A program made the position numbers and the translations under genes. From Palleniella muris (GTDB taxonomy: Bacteria > Bacteroidota > Bacteroidia > Bacteroidales > Bacteroidaceae), in NCBI RefSeq assembly GCF_004792655.1, contig NZ_SRZC01000006.1, forward strand, positions 62,001 through 126,000: DNA of 64,000 bases, in the 5' to 3' direction. Below the pieces are notes generated by a model. The model was not told where the DNA came from, ran no database searches, and saw nothing but the letters and a program-made list of their open reading frames with translations. Within the stretch, counting starts at the first letter, position 1. Every line of letters starts with the position of its first letter. Shown one piece after another: positions 49,366-58,803 of the stretch.

Positions 49366-50082
49366 ATGGAAAACTTCAAAATAATCATCGTGGAGGATGT
49401 AGCCCTCGAGCTGAAAGGCACAGAGGGCATCATACGTAATGACATCCCGGAAGCGGAAATAATAGGCACAGCACAGAACGAGGCGGAATACTGGCGGCTG
49501 ATTCGCAAGGAAGAGCCTGACCTTGTGCTGCTTGACCTTGGCTTGGGCGGCTCAACAACCGTTGGAGTTGAGATATGCCGACAGACAAAACAGACACGCC
49601 CAAAGGTGAAAGTGCTCATCTTCACAGGCGAAATCCTTAACGAGAAACTGTGGGTCGATGTGCTTGACGCAGGGGCGGACGGCATTATTCTCAAGACCGG
49701 GGAGCTTCTCACGCGCCGCGATGTCATAGCCGTAATGGACGGCAAGCAGCTTGTCTTCAACCAGCCTATCCTCGAACGCATAGTGGAACGCTTCAAGCGC
49801 ACAGTAGGTTCGGAACAGATGAACCAGGATGCAAAGATAAGGTACGAGATTGACGAGTATGACGAACGCTTCCTGAGGCATCTTGCCTTGGGCTACACCA
49901 AGGAGCAAATCACGGCTCTCCGCGGCATGCCGTTCGGCATAAAGTCACTGGAGAAGCGCCAGGCGGAACTGATTCAGAAACTTTTCCCCAAGAAATCAGG
50001 AATCAATGCCACACGACTGGTGACAAAAGCCCTCGAACTGCACATCATAGACATAGACAACCTCGTTCCCGATGAGGAATGA
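49366..50082 (+). CDS. NarL/LuxR-type response regulator
   Basis: 238 residues from the ATG at 49366. Receiver domain: acidic pocket VEDVALE, phosphoacceptor Asp57 in LVLLDLGLGG, Thr87 in IFTGE and Lys110 in GIILKTGE. C-terminal HTH of the LuxR kind (YDERFLRHLALGYTKEQITA then KSLEKRQAELIQKLF), somewhat divergent. No histidine kinase is adjacent. 2 bp from the previous stop. Confidence 0.85.
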   Translation: MENFKIIIVEDVALELKGTEGIIRNDIPEAEIIGTAQNEAEYWRLIRKEEPDLVLLDLGLGGSTTVGVEICRQTKQTRPKVKVLIFTGEILNEKLWVDVLDAGADGIILKTGELLTRRDVIAVMDGKQLVFNQPILERIVERFKRTVGSEQMNQDAKIRYEIDEYDERFLRHLALGYTKEQITALRGMPFGIKSLEKRQAELIQKLFPKKSGINATRLVTKALELHIIDIDNLVPDEE

Positions 50083-50120
50083 CACCACATCGTTCATCAT
50101 GAAGCTAATCAGCTTTCGCC

Positions 50121-50699
50121 ATGAAGCAAAGAAGAAACATTGTCCCTATTGTCCTCTGCCTCCTGTTCGCATGTGAGGCAGTCCTCTTCCCCTTGTCATG
50201 GATTGCAAGCACAATATGGCAGGAAAGCGGCATAATGTCCCTTCTCTCTCCTGACGGCATCCGTTGGTTCGTAGGCAATCATGCACGGCTGCTGTCAACG
50301 CCCTACCTTGTATGGCTCCTGCTTGCCGGAATATCGGCAGGCATTGTCAAGGACAGCGGAATCCTACACCCAAAGAAAGGATGGACGCTGCAAGTCACAC
50401 TGTTTGTGCTTGTTGTCATGCTTTCTGCCATCGGATTGCTTTCATTCTCCCCACATGCCATACTCCTCAGTGCCACCGGCAACCTGCTTGACAGCAGTTT
50501 CTCGGCAGGAATCGTACCGGCATTGTGCTTCGTGGCATGCTGTTGTGCGCTGACCTACGGCACACTTGAATCAAGATATGCAACTCTCAACCATATTTAT
50601 ACGGCAGCATTACGCGGCATAAATATGGCTGCGCCGTATATCCTGCTGTATCTTTTCACTGCGCAACTCTATTTCACCCTTCAATACATCCTGCCATAA
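50121..50699 (+). CDS. Membrane protein, unknown
   Basis: 192 residues with about five hydrophobic segments (IVPIVLCLLFACEAVLFPL, LVWLLLAGISAGIV, LQVTLFVLVVMLSAIGLLSF, AGIVPALCFVACCCALTYG and PYILLYLFTAQLYFTLQY). Similar short proteins in Bacteroidetes are sometimes labelled AbgT-related, but no transporter motif is visible. Last gene of the run starting at dcp. Confidence 0.75.
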   Translation: MKQRRNIVPIVLCLLFACEAVLFPLSWIASTIWQESGIMSLLSPDGIRWFVGNHARLLSTPYLVWLLLAGISAGIVKDSGILHPKKGWTLQVTLFVLVVMLSAIGLLSFSPHAILLSATGNLLDSSFSAGIVPALCFVACCCALTYGTLESRYATLNHIYTAALRGINMAAPYILLYLFTAQLYFTLQYILP

Positions 50700-50756
50700 T
50701 CAGGAGGGGAATATAATGACATGAAAACCGGAAAGCGTTCAGTGACATTCTGAAAG

Positions 50757-50838
50757 GTAACACTTTGTAGTACAAAGAGTAATACTTGACTTGACAAAAG
50801 GTAACACTTGGCATTGCCAAGTGTTACCTTTTGTTTTC
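50757..50838. repeat. Degenerate 22-bp tandem repeat array (copy D)
   Basis: Units start at 50757, 50779, 50801 and 50823 (partial), 22 bp apart: GTAACACTTT, GTAATACTTG, GTAACACTTG, GTTACCTTTT. The third unit with the start of the fourth is also a near-perfect hairpin (AGGTAACACTTGGC with GCCAAGTGTTACCT). Follows the membrane protein gene by 58 bp. Confidence 0.8.
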
Positions 50839-50979
50839 TCCTCCGCATTTTAACATCCGTTGCGTTTTTAGTTTAGCAAAAACAGCGAAATGCTTTACAT
50901 TTTACAGGAAGCCACTATATTTTGCTTACATATTGGCAAATGACAAAAAGAAGATATTTGCAACACCATGCAATATACA
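50839..50979. other. Non-coding stretch after repeat D
   Basis: AT-rich, with no frame resembling a gene. Nothing recognised before the hairpin at 50980. Confidence 0.4.
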
Positions 50980-51022
50980 AACAGAAGCAAACGGCAGACA
51001 AATGCCATTTGCTTCTGTTTTT
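50980..51022. terminator. Terminator downstream of the SusC/SusD operon
   Basis: ACAGAAGCAAACGGC pairs with GCCATTTGCTTCTGT (one mismatch) with T-rich sequence on both sides. It lies 41 bp after the SusD stop on the minus strand. Confidence 0.7.
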
Positions 51023-51062
51023 TATTTTCCCTGAAGCATTAGCAGCTGCAGAGAGCAACATT

Positions 51063-52865
51063 CTAATACCCCGGATTCTGGTATTCCGCACCATTATCTA
51101 TGAGGAGAATCTCCTTGCTTGAGATTGGGCGCAGGTAGTGGACAGCCGGATTAAAGCTCTTAATCTGAGGATTGTGCACCAGGCGTGACTCGAAAGCACG
51201 GAAACGCTTCAGTGTCATCCAACGGTTCCACTCGCCAATCATCTCGCGTGCATACTCGTCAAGCAGGAAGTCCTGTGTGAGCTGTGCCTCGCTGATGTCA
51301 AGACTTCCGTCATGGTTCTTGCAAGCGCGGTTACGCAGAGTGTTGATACGGTTCACTGCCGCGCCCTTATTGCCAAGACGCCATTCGATTTCAGCAGAGA
51401 CAAGGTAGCTCTCACCGAGACGGTAGATGAACTGGTCACTGGCATTGTAAGCCTTGTTCGGGTTTGTCAGATAATCAGGAACCATGCAGTCGCCCTTGAT
51501 GAGCGTAGGGAAGAATCGCTTCGGACGCGCCAGGTCAAGATAGTTGTCGTCTATGTTGTAGACAGCATATTTGTGTTTCTGCTTCTCCGCATCCGTGAGT
51601 TTTGTGCGTGAAAGATAGATGATTGTGTCACCGACCATCACATCGTAAGCAGCATTGCCCACACGGCCGTCATTCACACCGTAACGCTTGGCATCCGCAT
51701 CAATCCATCTGTAGCCGGTCTTCTCCGGGTTTGTAGCCTTGTTGCAGTAGTAAACAACCTTGAAGAACGCATCAAAACGCTCGTCGGCAGGATTGCTGTA
51801 AAGGTTGTACATGTACTTTGTAGGCTCCATGATGCAGTCACCCTTCAGCACCTTTGGCGCAGACTTTACGCTTGGTTCAAGGCCTTCGATGTAGATTCCT
51901 GCCTTGTCATTGTTGTAAGCACAGTACTTCTTCCATGTACGGTTAGGATAGTTGCCGCGCGGATTAAGGCTCAGCTCTGTCTCATCATGGCTTATCACGA
52001 AGAACGCCTCCTTGTTATGCTTGTTGTTCTTCTCGGCAAAGATGTCCTTTGCATCAGCATAGAGCTGAGTGTCATAGTCGGCAGCATGGTCGATAAGCTC
52101 GTCTATCGCCTTCTTCGCCTTCTTCAGCAGTTCCTCACTCTCTGTGGCAGAGATAGGCACAACATTGGAGATTTTGTCCGTGTATGTAGAGTATGTCATA
52201 CATGCCTTTGCGTACAGGTGATAGGCAGCGGCACGCTTCACATGTCCCTGATTGGACTGAGTGAGAGGAAGCCATTGCATCGCAAATTCCAGGTCGGAGA
52301 GAATGACATTGTAGAAATCATTCACGGAACTCATAGGGAGAGACTTTATTTCCCCGGTTACCGGCTCCAGAGGAAGATACTTTCCACCTCTGTGCTCCAC
52401 AATGTTGAAGAGCGCGTGGGCACGGATGAAATGAGCCTCGGCAGCAAGTTTGTAGACAGTCTCCTTCGGAGCGTCAGTCACCTTGTCTTGGTAAGCGATT
52501 GCGCCGTTGCAAGCATGTATGACGCCATAGAAACCGTCGTAGCCCTCATTCATGAGGTTGCATGCCGCACCGAAATCCTCATAGCGCATGAGCTTGCTGT
52601 AATTGCCGTTAGTGCCGTTCTCGTTGACGTCCGCCCAGATGTCCGTACCGCCTTCGGCTTCAAGAAGGAAGCTGTCCTCTGACTGACCATAGATGATGCG
52701 CACAAGGTCGAAATAGCAGTCGTTTATCTTTTTTGTGTATCCGGCTATCGAGCTCCATGCCAATTCTGTGTCACCGGAAGGATTCTCTTCATCCAATTCA
52801 CAGCTTGTGGTAACGCCTAAGAGGAGTACCGAAGCTGCCAAAATCCAAATATTTATCTTTTTCAT
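51063..52865 (-). CDS. SusD/RagB-like lipoprotein
   Basis: 600 residues with a lipobox (LLLGVTTSCELDEENP; Cys22). TPR-type helices: EAHFIRAHALFNIVEHRGGK followed by YLPLEPVTG and SVNDFYNVILSDLEFAMQWL are family hallmarks; the C-terminus YLRPISSKEILLIDNGAEYQ matches the SusD end pattern. Surface glycan/peptide-binding partner of the SusC transporter 17 bp upstream. Substrate unknown; no glycoside hydrolase lies within the window's locus. Confidence 0.95.
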   Translation of the reverse strand: MKKINIWILAASVLLLGVTTSCELDEENPSGDTELAWSSIAGYTKKINDCYFDLVRIIYGQSEDSFLLEAEGGTDIWADVNENGTNGNYSKLMRYEDFGAACNLMNEGYDGFYGVIHACNGAIAYQDKVTDAPKETVYKLAAEAHFIRAHALFNIVEHRGGKYLPLEPVTGEIKSLPMSSVNDFYNVILSDLEFAMQWLPLTQSNQGHVKRAAAYHLYAKACMTYSTYTDKISNVVPISATESEELLKKAKKAIDELIDHAADYDTQLYADAKDIFAEKNNKHNKEAFFVISHDETELSLNPRGNYPNRTWKKYCAYNNDKAGIYIEGLEPSVKSAPKVLKGDCIMEPTKYMYNLYSNPADERFDAFFKVVYYCNKATNPEKTGYRWIDADAKRYGVNDGRVGNAAYDVMVGDTIIYLSRTKLTDAEKQKHKYAVYNIDDNYLDLARPKRFFPTLIKGDCMVPDYLTNPNKAYNASDQFIYRLGESYLVSAEIEWRLGNKGAAVNRINTLRNRACKNHDGSLDISEAQLTQDFLLDEYAREMIGEWNRWMTLKRFRAFESRLVHNPQIKSFNPAVHYLRPISSKEILLIDNGAEYQNPGY

Positions 52866-52882
52866 AGGTGTTTCTGTTTTTT

Positions 52883-55800
52883 TTAGAATGAGACATTTAC
52901 GCCAAACACATACTGCTTGGACATTGGTGTGGAATCATCGTCACCGCCCTTCTCCGGGTCGTAGTTCTTCAAGTAGTCACACTTCGTGAACACAAACGGA
53001 TTGTTTGCAGTGAAATAGAAGCGCACATTCTCCATGTGAACCTTCTTCACGAGATTCTTCGGAAGTGTGTATCCGAAAGAGATTGTCTTGATTTTGAAAT
53101 AAGAACCGTCGAAGAAGTTCGCCCAATCCTGGTACTGTGGGTTGCCGTTGTTGGCATCCGGCATAGGATAGCGTGCAGACTGGTTCTCCTTTGTCCAATA
53201 GTCGCAGATGACCGGTGTGGCATTCAGACCGTCGCCACGGTACCAGCCTGTCAGTCCGTAGTGGATAGTCTGTCCCCAGCGCATTGTCATAAGGACAGAG
53301 AGGTCGAAATTCTTGTATGTGAACTGGTTCTGCATGCTTGCCGCCCACTTAGGGGTTGCCTGTCCGAGGACATAGTAGTCGTCAGTGTTGAGTTTGTAGT
53401 CAGCCTCGCCCTTCTCCGCGATGTGCACCTGTCCCGGCTTCTGTCCGTACTTCGCAGCCTCGTCAGCCTCAGCTGTTCCCCAGATGCCGGCATACCTGTA
53501 GCCATAGTAAGTCTTGATTGCTTCACCCGGAATCAGGTAGTAGTCCCCGAACTGGAGCGGTCCGTCGGATGTTGTCTTCACGACTTCCTCCTTGTTTGTG
53601 GACCAGTTGAGGGTTGTTGTCCAAGTGAAGTCCTTCTTTATGATGTTACGGCTTGTGACGGCCACTTCCCAACCGGTGTTGCGTGTCTCTCCGACGTTTG
53701 CCCAGATAGAAAGACCGCCACCGCCAAAACCGCCTACTCCCATTGGGAGGGTCTTCTTGTAAAGCACATCCTTTGTGGTTGTGCGATACCAGTCGACAAC
53801 GAAGTTCAGCCTGTTCTTGAAGAGAGCAAGGTCAAGTCCCAAGTCCACCATGTAGGACTTCTCCCAACCGAGTTCCTTGTTTGCCATGATGTTGCTGTAG
53901 CCACTGGAGTTCTGCACATCACCGCCGAAGCCGAACTTGTTGGCACGGATGTTCTGTATTGTGGCATACTCGGCTGCACCGGCATTGCCTGTCACACCGT
54001 AACTTGCACGGAGTTTCAGGTCGGATATTGCTTTGAGGTCGGACATGAATGCCTCATCGCTGATGCGCCATGCGACAGCAGCTGCGGGGAACACATCCCA
54101 ACGCTTGTCCTCGGAGAGTACGGAAGAACCGTCCCAACGTGCGGAAACGCTTGCAAGATAGCGTCCTTTGTAGGAATAGTTGGCACGTGCTACGTATGAC
54201 ATTTTCTGGCTGCCTACAAAAGAAGAGGATACTTTCGGCTGTCCCGTTCCTGCGCCAAGATTGTGGTAACCGAATGAGTCGGAATCAAAGCCGTAAGCCT
54301 CAGCAGACGATTCTTCCAAACGGTTCTTCTGCCATTCTGCAACAGCAGTGACAGTGAAGTCATGGTCCTTCTTTATCCGGAAATTGTAAGAAAGGACATT
54401 CTCCCACTTATAATTATATGTGAACTTTGTCGGAATCTTTGCTGATACAGGGTCTTTTTCGAGATGTTCGTAAGACTGGCTTCCTGTATAGAGTCCTTGA
54501 CGGCGGCTTGTGAAATGTCCTCCCAATGTTGACTTGAATGTAAGTCCTTTCATCGGAGTTAGTTCAACGTATGCCTGTGGAGTGACACTGAGCACCTTGA
54601 TGTTGTTGACATACTGCCCTTCTGCCTCATCGGCGATAGGGTTAAGAGTGTTGCCGCCGTCGCCCAACGGGTCAAGATTCACAGTTCCGTCCTCATTGTA
54701 TGGAATGCCGAGAGGGGCAGTGCCCATCATACGGTTCCATATACGGTTGGAACGCTTGTCATGGTCGGAGTACATGGCGTAGACGTTCAGTCCGTACTTT
54801 ACAATTTTGTTGGCTGTGAAATCAATCTTCGCACGTGCGGAGTAGCGGGTCTTTTCATCTCCTTGCAAGTTGCCCTCTACATTATAGTAGCCAAGGGAGA
54901 AATAAGAGCTCATACGGTCATTTGCGTATGATGTGCTGAGATTGTAGCTCTGTGTGATACCGGCCTGCGTGCCGAGGTCAAACCAGTTGACCCAATTACC
55001 GTTATCAATAAGATTTTGAAAAGATGTCGGGAACAAATCGGCGTCACTTGTGTATGTTCCGGCATTCTGCTGTGCAAGACGACGGAAATTGACATAATCC
55101 TCCCCTTTGCGTGTCTCAGGATAGGAAGGTATGGTGTTTAATCCGAGATAAGCGTCGAAATTGATGCTGTGCTTGCCCTTCTTTGGGCTCTTTGTAGTGA
55201 TGATGATTACGCCGTTGGCACCTGCCGAACCGTAGACAGCCGTCGAGGAAGCATCCTTGAGAACCTCAATAGACGCGATGTCATTAGGGTTCAGTTCTGA
55301 ATAAGACCCCTGCATACCGTCGATGATGAAGAGCGGAGTGTTGTCGCCGTTGATAGAGCGCGTACCACGAAGCATGATGTTAAGCTCTGCATCAGCGTCA
55401 CCGGAAGTGCGTGTGATGTCCAGACCTGCCACCTGCCCCTGAATAGCTTCGATAGGGTTGCTGACAGGAACACGTGCAATGTCCTCGCTCTTTACGGAAG
55501 AAACCGAGCCGGTAAGGTCACGCTTCTTGATTGTGCCGTAGCCGATGACTATAACCTCGTCCATCACCTGCGAATCCGGAGACATCTTGACGGTCATTCC
55601 GGTCTTTGCGGTAACAGTCTGCGTGGTGTAGCCTACATACGACAATTCCAAAGTCGCTCCATTAGGCGCATTGACTGAGAACCCTCCGTTGACGTCTGTG
55701 ATTGTCGCGGCTTGAGAGCCCTTCACCTTTATGGTGACACCAATCATAGGCTCCCCCTGTTCGTCAACAACAGTTCCCTTGATTGAATTCTGCTGAGTTT

Positions 55801-55918
55801 GCACCAAAATGTTAGCCCTGACATCTGCAAATACTGAAGAAGGGTACACAGTTGTAACAAAACCAGCAAGCAACATAGCTTTCATAGCCCTGTTGACTAA
55901 AGTCTTGTTTTTTTGCAT
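52883..55918 (-). CDS. SusC/RagA-like TonB-dependent transporter
   Basis: 1011 residues. Signal peptide, then a carboxypeptidase-like domain (IKGTVVDEQGEPMIGVTIKV), the conserved DEVIVIGYGTIKKRDLTGSV box, a plug domain (GVIIITTKSPKKGK) and a barrel ending YVFGVNVSF. Imports bound oligomers through the outer membrane, energised by TonB. It forms an operon with the SusD gene and is divergent from the AraC-type sensor regulator at 56104. Confidence 0.95.
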   Translation of the reverse strand: MQKNKTLVNRAMKAMLLAGFVTTVYPSSVFADVRANILVQTQQNSIKGTVVDEQGEPMIGVTIKVKGSQAATITDVNGGFSVNAPNGATLELSYVGYTTQTVTAKTGMTVKMSPDSQVMDEVIVIGYGTIKKRDLTGSVSSVKSEDIARVPVSNPIEAIQGQVAGLDITRTSGDADAELNIMLRGTRSINGDNTPLFIIDGMQGSYSELNPNDIASIEVLKDASSTAVYGSAGANGVIIITTKSPKKGKHSINFDAYLGLNTIPSYPETRKGEDYVNFRRLAQQNAGTYTSDADLFPTSFQNLIDNGNWVNWFDLGTQAGITQSYNLSTSYANDRMSSYFSLGYYNVEGNLQGDEKTRYSARAKIDFTANKIVKYGLNVYAMYSDHDKRSNRIWNRMMGTAPLGIPYNEDGTVNLDPLGDGGNTLNPIADEAEGQYVNNIKVLSVTPQAYVELTPMKGLTFKSTLGGHFTSRRQGLYTGSQSYEHLEKDPVSAKIPTKFTYNYKWENVLSYNFRIKKDHDFTVTAVAEWQKNRLEESSAEAYGFDSDSFGYHNLGAGTGQPKVSSSFVGSQKMSYVARANYSYKGRYLASVSARWDGSSVLSEDKRWDVFPAAAVAWRISDEAFMSDLKAISDLKLRASYGVTGNAGAAEYATIQNIRANKFGFGGDVQNSSGYSNIMANKELGWEKSYMVDLGLDLALFKNRLNFVVDWYRTTTKDVLYKKTLPMGVGGFGGGGLSIWANVGETRNTGWEVAVTSRNIIKKDFTWTTTLNWSTNKEEVVKTTSDGPLQFGDYYLIPGEAIKTYYGYRYAGIWGTAEADEAAKYGQKPGQVHIAEKGEADYKLNTDDYYVLGQATPKWAASMQNQFTYKNFDLSVLMTMRWGQTIHYGLTGWYRGDGLNATPVICDYWTKENQSARYPMPDANNGNPQYQDWANFFDGSYFKIKTISFGYTLPKNLVKKVHMENVRFYFTANNPFVFTKCDYLKNYDPEKGGDDDSTPMSKQYVFGVNVSF

Positions 55919-56029
55919 AAATTTTAAGTTAGTTGTTTGATAGTTTTATTAAGGAATAAGTAATGTTTATATAGTTATTGTGAAGACATTTCCCAACTTA
56001 CTTAACACATGTCGGTTAGAGATTTTTTG

Positions 56030-56037
56030 CAAATTTA
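56030..56037 (-). promoter_or_regulatory. -7 box of the SusC/SusD operon
   Basis: Minus-strand TAAATTTG fits TAnnTTTG, giving a leader of about 105 nt. No clear -33 box, in keeping with dependence on an activator such as the adjacent regulator. Confidence 0.45.
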
Positions 56038-56091
56038 TTGTTAAAAGTGGACTTTTTAGGCTAAATATTCTGCAAAAAGGTGGATTTTTCT

Positions 56092-56099
56092 TAACTTTG
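56092..56099 (+). promoter_or_regulatory. -7 box abutting the sensor regulator start
   Basis: TAACTTTG ends 4 bp before the ATG at 56104. If used, the transcript would start at or next to the start codon. Confidence 0.5.
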
Positions 56100-56103
56100 C
56101 AGC

Positions 56104-58278
56104 ATGAAACGAACAATTAGCGTAATAATCCACCTGGCATTTGTTTTGCTATGCATAAATGCGCAGACCTTTTGGAACACACGGACGTTCACTCCCAAGG
56201 AAGGGTTGTTCCTGGAGATAATCACGGAAGTGTTGCAAACCGATGACGGATATCTTTGGTTTGCAACATGGGATGGCATTATGCGCTATGACGGCTATGA
56301 CTTTGTCACTTTCCGACAGGACAATGCCAAAAACAGGATAACCACGGCAAGGTTGATTAAAAGCGGCATATTGATTCAGGACTATAACTCAAAGTACAAA
56401 CTGTTTGACACCAACACTCTCTCTTTCCGTGCTGCCACTGCCGCAGAGATTAAAAGCACAACCATAAACCCACTGCAAGTAAAGAGGAGTGACCTTGACA
56501 TCACTGTTCCTGAAGAGCACAAGGTACGAGCTATATTCAAGGACAACCAGAAGAATCTGTGGATATTGATGGACAGGGGTATGGTTTATATGTCCCAACA
56601 CAAACAGACATTCAAAGAAAGCCTTAACCGTAGGAAAGCGGAGACTCGGGCTTTGTTCATAGACAGTCGTGGGCGGTTCTGGAAGGGTGGCAAATCAACT
56701 GACACCCCGGACGGCGGTTTCTGTGAGCTTGACGGCAAGCCACTCAACGTAAAATGCAGACCTTACGCATTTGCGGAGGACGCACAAGGGAACATTCTTA
56801 TAGCTTCTAAGAAGGACGGCATCTTCATCGCCAACAGCAACGGAATAAAGCCTTATGACTATAATGTCCCCAGATGCTTCTGCTTCGAGACAGACAGGCG
56901 CGGGCATATTCTTGTGGGAAGCCATAAGAACGGAGTCTATGATTTAACAGCACGCAAACATATTTTCGGAAAAGAGAAGGTGCGCTTAATCAGAGTTTTA
57001 GGAGGTGACAGCCTGCTTGTCGCCACCACGGACGGTGTGATTCTTTCTACAGGAGGGAAGGAACGGAAGATACTTGACAACAGGGATGTATACACCGTTG
57101 ACTGCATCAACGGCAAATACTATTTCGGAGTATATGGTGAAGGGCTCCACCACATGAAGTCCCTTGATGAAAAAACTACACGCCTCTGCCCTTATGTCGG
57201 TGACAAAAGCATCAGCTACATAAAATCATCTTTCGTTGACAGGAACAGCAACCTATGGCTTGTGACATCCAACTCCATCATAAGCTATAATGACAAGACA
57301 TCAACCTTCGTCAATTATGGTGAGGCTCATTTCGGGAAGAACATCGACTTCACAGAGTGCAGACCTTTGATGCTCAATGACGGTAGTATCGTTGTCGGTA
57401 CAATGACAGGAACGTTGACTTTCAACCCTGACAGCATAAGGAATGAAAGGGAAGACATGGTAACCATCGCTGTGTCAGGGATAAGGTATGGTGACGACAC
57501 TGAAATACGTGCCGTGAGGGACATTGACAGCATCACGCTGGACGCTTCCCAACGCAGGTGCAAGCTTAACCTCACGACTTTCAACTATGCATTTGCCAAA
57601 GAAATCAGTTTTGCATACAAGATGGACAATGAGAAAGAATGGCACTATCTGTTCCATGACCATGTCATACACCTTGACAATCTGTCCTCAGGCAACCATA
57701 CTTTGCAGATTCGCGCTTCTGATGACCATGGGATATACTATGATAATGTGCGGACGATAACAATCAATGTGGAGCCATATTTCTACGAGTCAAGTGTTTT
57801 CTGGATAGCAATACTGTTGCTGGCACTGCTTGCCACCGCATACATCTACCACAGGGTCCAGGTCAATCTGCAGATACAACGTGAGAAGGACAATGCCGGA
57901 AAGGTTACTGTACAGTTCAAGAACCCGGAAACATGTGACAGTGACAAGGAGTTCATGGAGACATTGACAAACCTTCTTGAAGAGCGCATCTCCGATTCAG
58001 ACTTGCGCATGGAAGACATTGCCCAGATGATGCACATGAGCTATTCCAATTTCTATCGCAAACTGAAATCACTAACAGGCTTGAGCGTCGTGGAGTTCCT
58101 GAAGCGCATGAGGATTCAGCATGCAGCAAGAATGTTCGATGCAAGCAATACAAAAGTCAGTGAGGTTTCCTATGCTGTAGGCTTTGCAGACCCAAAATAT
58201 TTCAGCAGGGTCTTCAAGAATGTTATGGGAAAGACTGCCTCAGAATATATTGCTGAAAACAAAAAGCAAAAACACTGA
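56104..58278 (+). CDS. Membrane sensor with propeller, Y_Y_Y and AraC HTH domains, no kinase
   Basis: 724 residues. Signal peptide (VIIHLAFVLLCINAQ), then a beta-propeller of Reg_prop blades (QTDDGYLWFATWDGIMRYDG is the first), a Y_Y_Y domain (about 500-560), a membrane helix (FWIAILLLALLATAYIYHRV, about 565-585) and an AraC-type double HTH at the C-terminus (RMEDIAQMMHMSYSNFYRKL and VSEVSYAVGFADPKYFSRVF). The histidine kinase and receiver domains of hybrid two-component regulators are missing, leaving only about 70 residues between membrane and HTH. It probably senses the ligand of the SusC/SusD system and activates it directly from the membrane. Confidence 0.88.
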   Translation: MKRTISVIIHLAFVLLCINAQTFWNTRTFTPKEGLFLEIITEVLQTDDGYLWFATWDGIMRYDGYDFVTFRQDNAKNRITTARLIKSGILIQDYNSKYKLFDTNTLSFRAATAAEIKSTTINPLQVKRSDLDITVPEEHKVRAIFKDNQKNLWILMDRGMVYMSQHKQTFKESLNRRKAETRALFIDSRGRFWKGGKSTDTPDGGFCELDGKPLNVKCRPYAFAEDAQGNILIASKKDGIFIANSNGIKPYDYNVPRCFCFETDRRGHILVGSHKNGVYDLTARKHIFGKEKVRLIRVLGGDSLLVATTDGVILSTGGKERKILDNRDVYTVDCINGKYYFGVYGEGLHHMKSLDEKTTRLCPYVGDKSISYIKSSFVDRNSNLWLVTSNSIISYNDKTSTFVNYGEAHFGKNIDFTECRPLMLNDGSIVVGTMTGTLTFNPDSIRNEREDMVTIAVSGIRYGDDTEIRAVRDIDSITLDASQRRCKLNLTTFNYAFAKEISFAYKMDNEKEWHYLFHDHVIHLDNLSSGNHTLQIRASDDHGIYYDNVRTITINVEPYFYESSVFWIAILLLALLATAYIYHRVQVNLQIQREKDNAGKVTVQFKNPETCDSDKEFMETLTNLLEERISDSDLRMEDIAQMMHMSYSNFYRKLKSLTGLSVVEFLKRMRIQHAARMFDASNTKVSEVSYAVGFADPKYFSRVFKNVMGKTASEYIAENKKQKH

Positions 58279-58288
58279 CATCTATAAT

Positions 58289-58320
58289 AAGGAGGGTGTG
58301 CCAAAATACCCTCCTTTCTC
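58289..58320 (+). terminator. Terminator of the sensor regulator gene
   Basis: AAGGAGGGT (58289-58297) pairs with ACCCTCCTT (58308-58316), followed by TTCTCT. Lies 10 bp after the stop. Confidence 0.7.
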
Positions 58321-58576
58321 TAAAAACCGCAATGTTATGGATTCCGTCAGAACCGGAATCCAAGGCCGATGCCTATATCTTTGCATCCACAAAACATTTA
58401 TTTCATGGCATCAATAGCTAAGCCAAGGCATCAAAAAAACGTGGACTAATAGCTTCATCTACGTTCTTGAGGTATCGCCAAACACCATGCCACATATATG
58501 AGTAAAAGCCCACGCCATTGGGTATGAAAAAATTATATTCTGCAAGATTCCGGCATTTATCAAAACATACCAGGCT
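58321..58576. other. Non-coding stretch
   Basis: Contains an isolated TATCTTTG (58376-58383) without a matching -33 box and a short inverted repeat GATTCCG/CGGAATC (58340-58360). Nothing else recognised. Confidence 0.4.
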
Positions 58577-58759
58577 TTATTTTGGTGACTCTGTATTATA
58601 TACTTTAGCATTCTCAGGCTTCTGTTTCGGAACTATCTCCGATGTGGAAGTCTTGTCGGAAGAAGAAACCGTGGCTGCGTCGGTTACAGCCTGCCAAGGG
58701 GTTGCAGTACGCTCATCTTTTGCCACATTATCTTTGCGGCGTGTCCAGAATGTTGCCAT
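58577..58759 (-). CDS. Small hydrophilic protein, unknown
   Basis: 60 residues, starting MATFWTRRKDNVAKDERTAT and ending KVYNTESPK; polar and probably disordered. Its codon use is like that of real genes and it lies 44 bp downstream of the DedA gene in the same direction. An opposing frame (58518-58880, plus) seems less natural. No family recognised. Confidence 0.45.
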   Translation of the reverse strand: MATFWTRRKDNVAKDERTATPWQAVTDAATVSSSDKTSTSEIVPKQKPENAKVYNTESPK

Positions 58760-58803
58760 AATTATATGTGTATATGATTATTACAAGATATGTTGCAAAT
58801 GCC

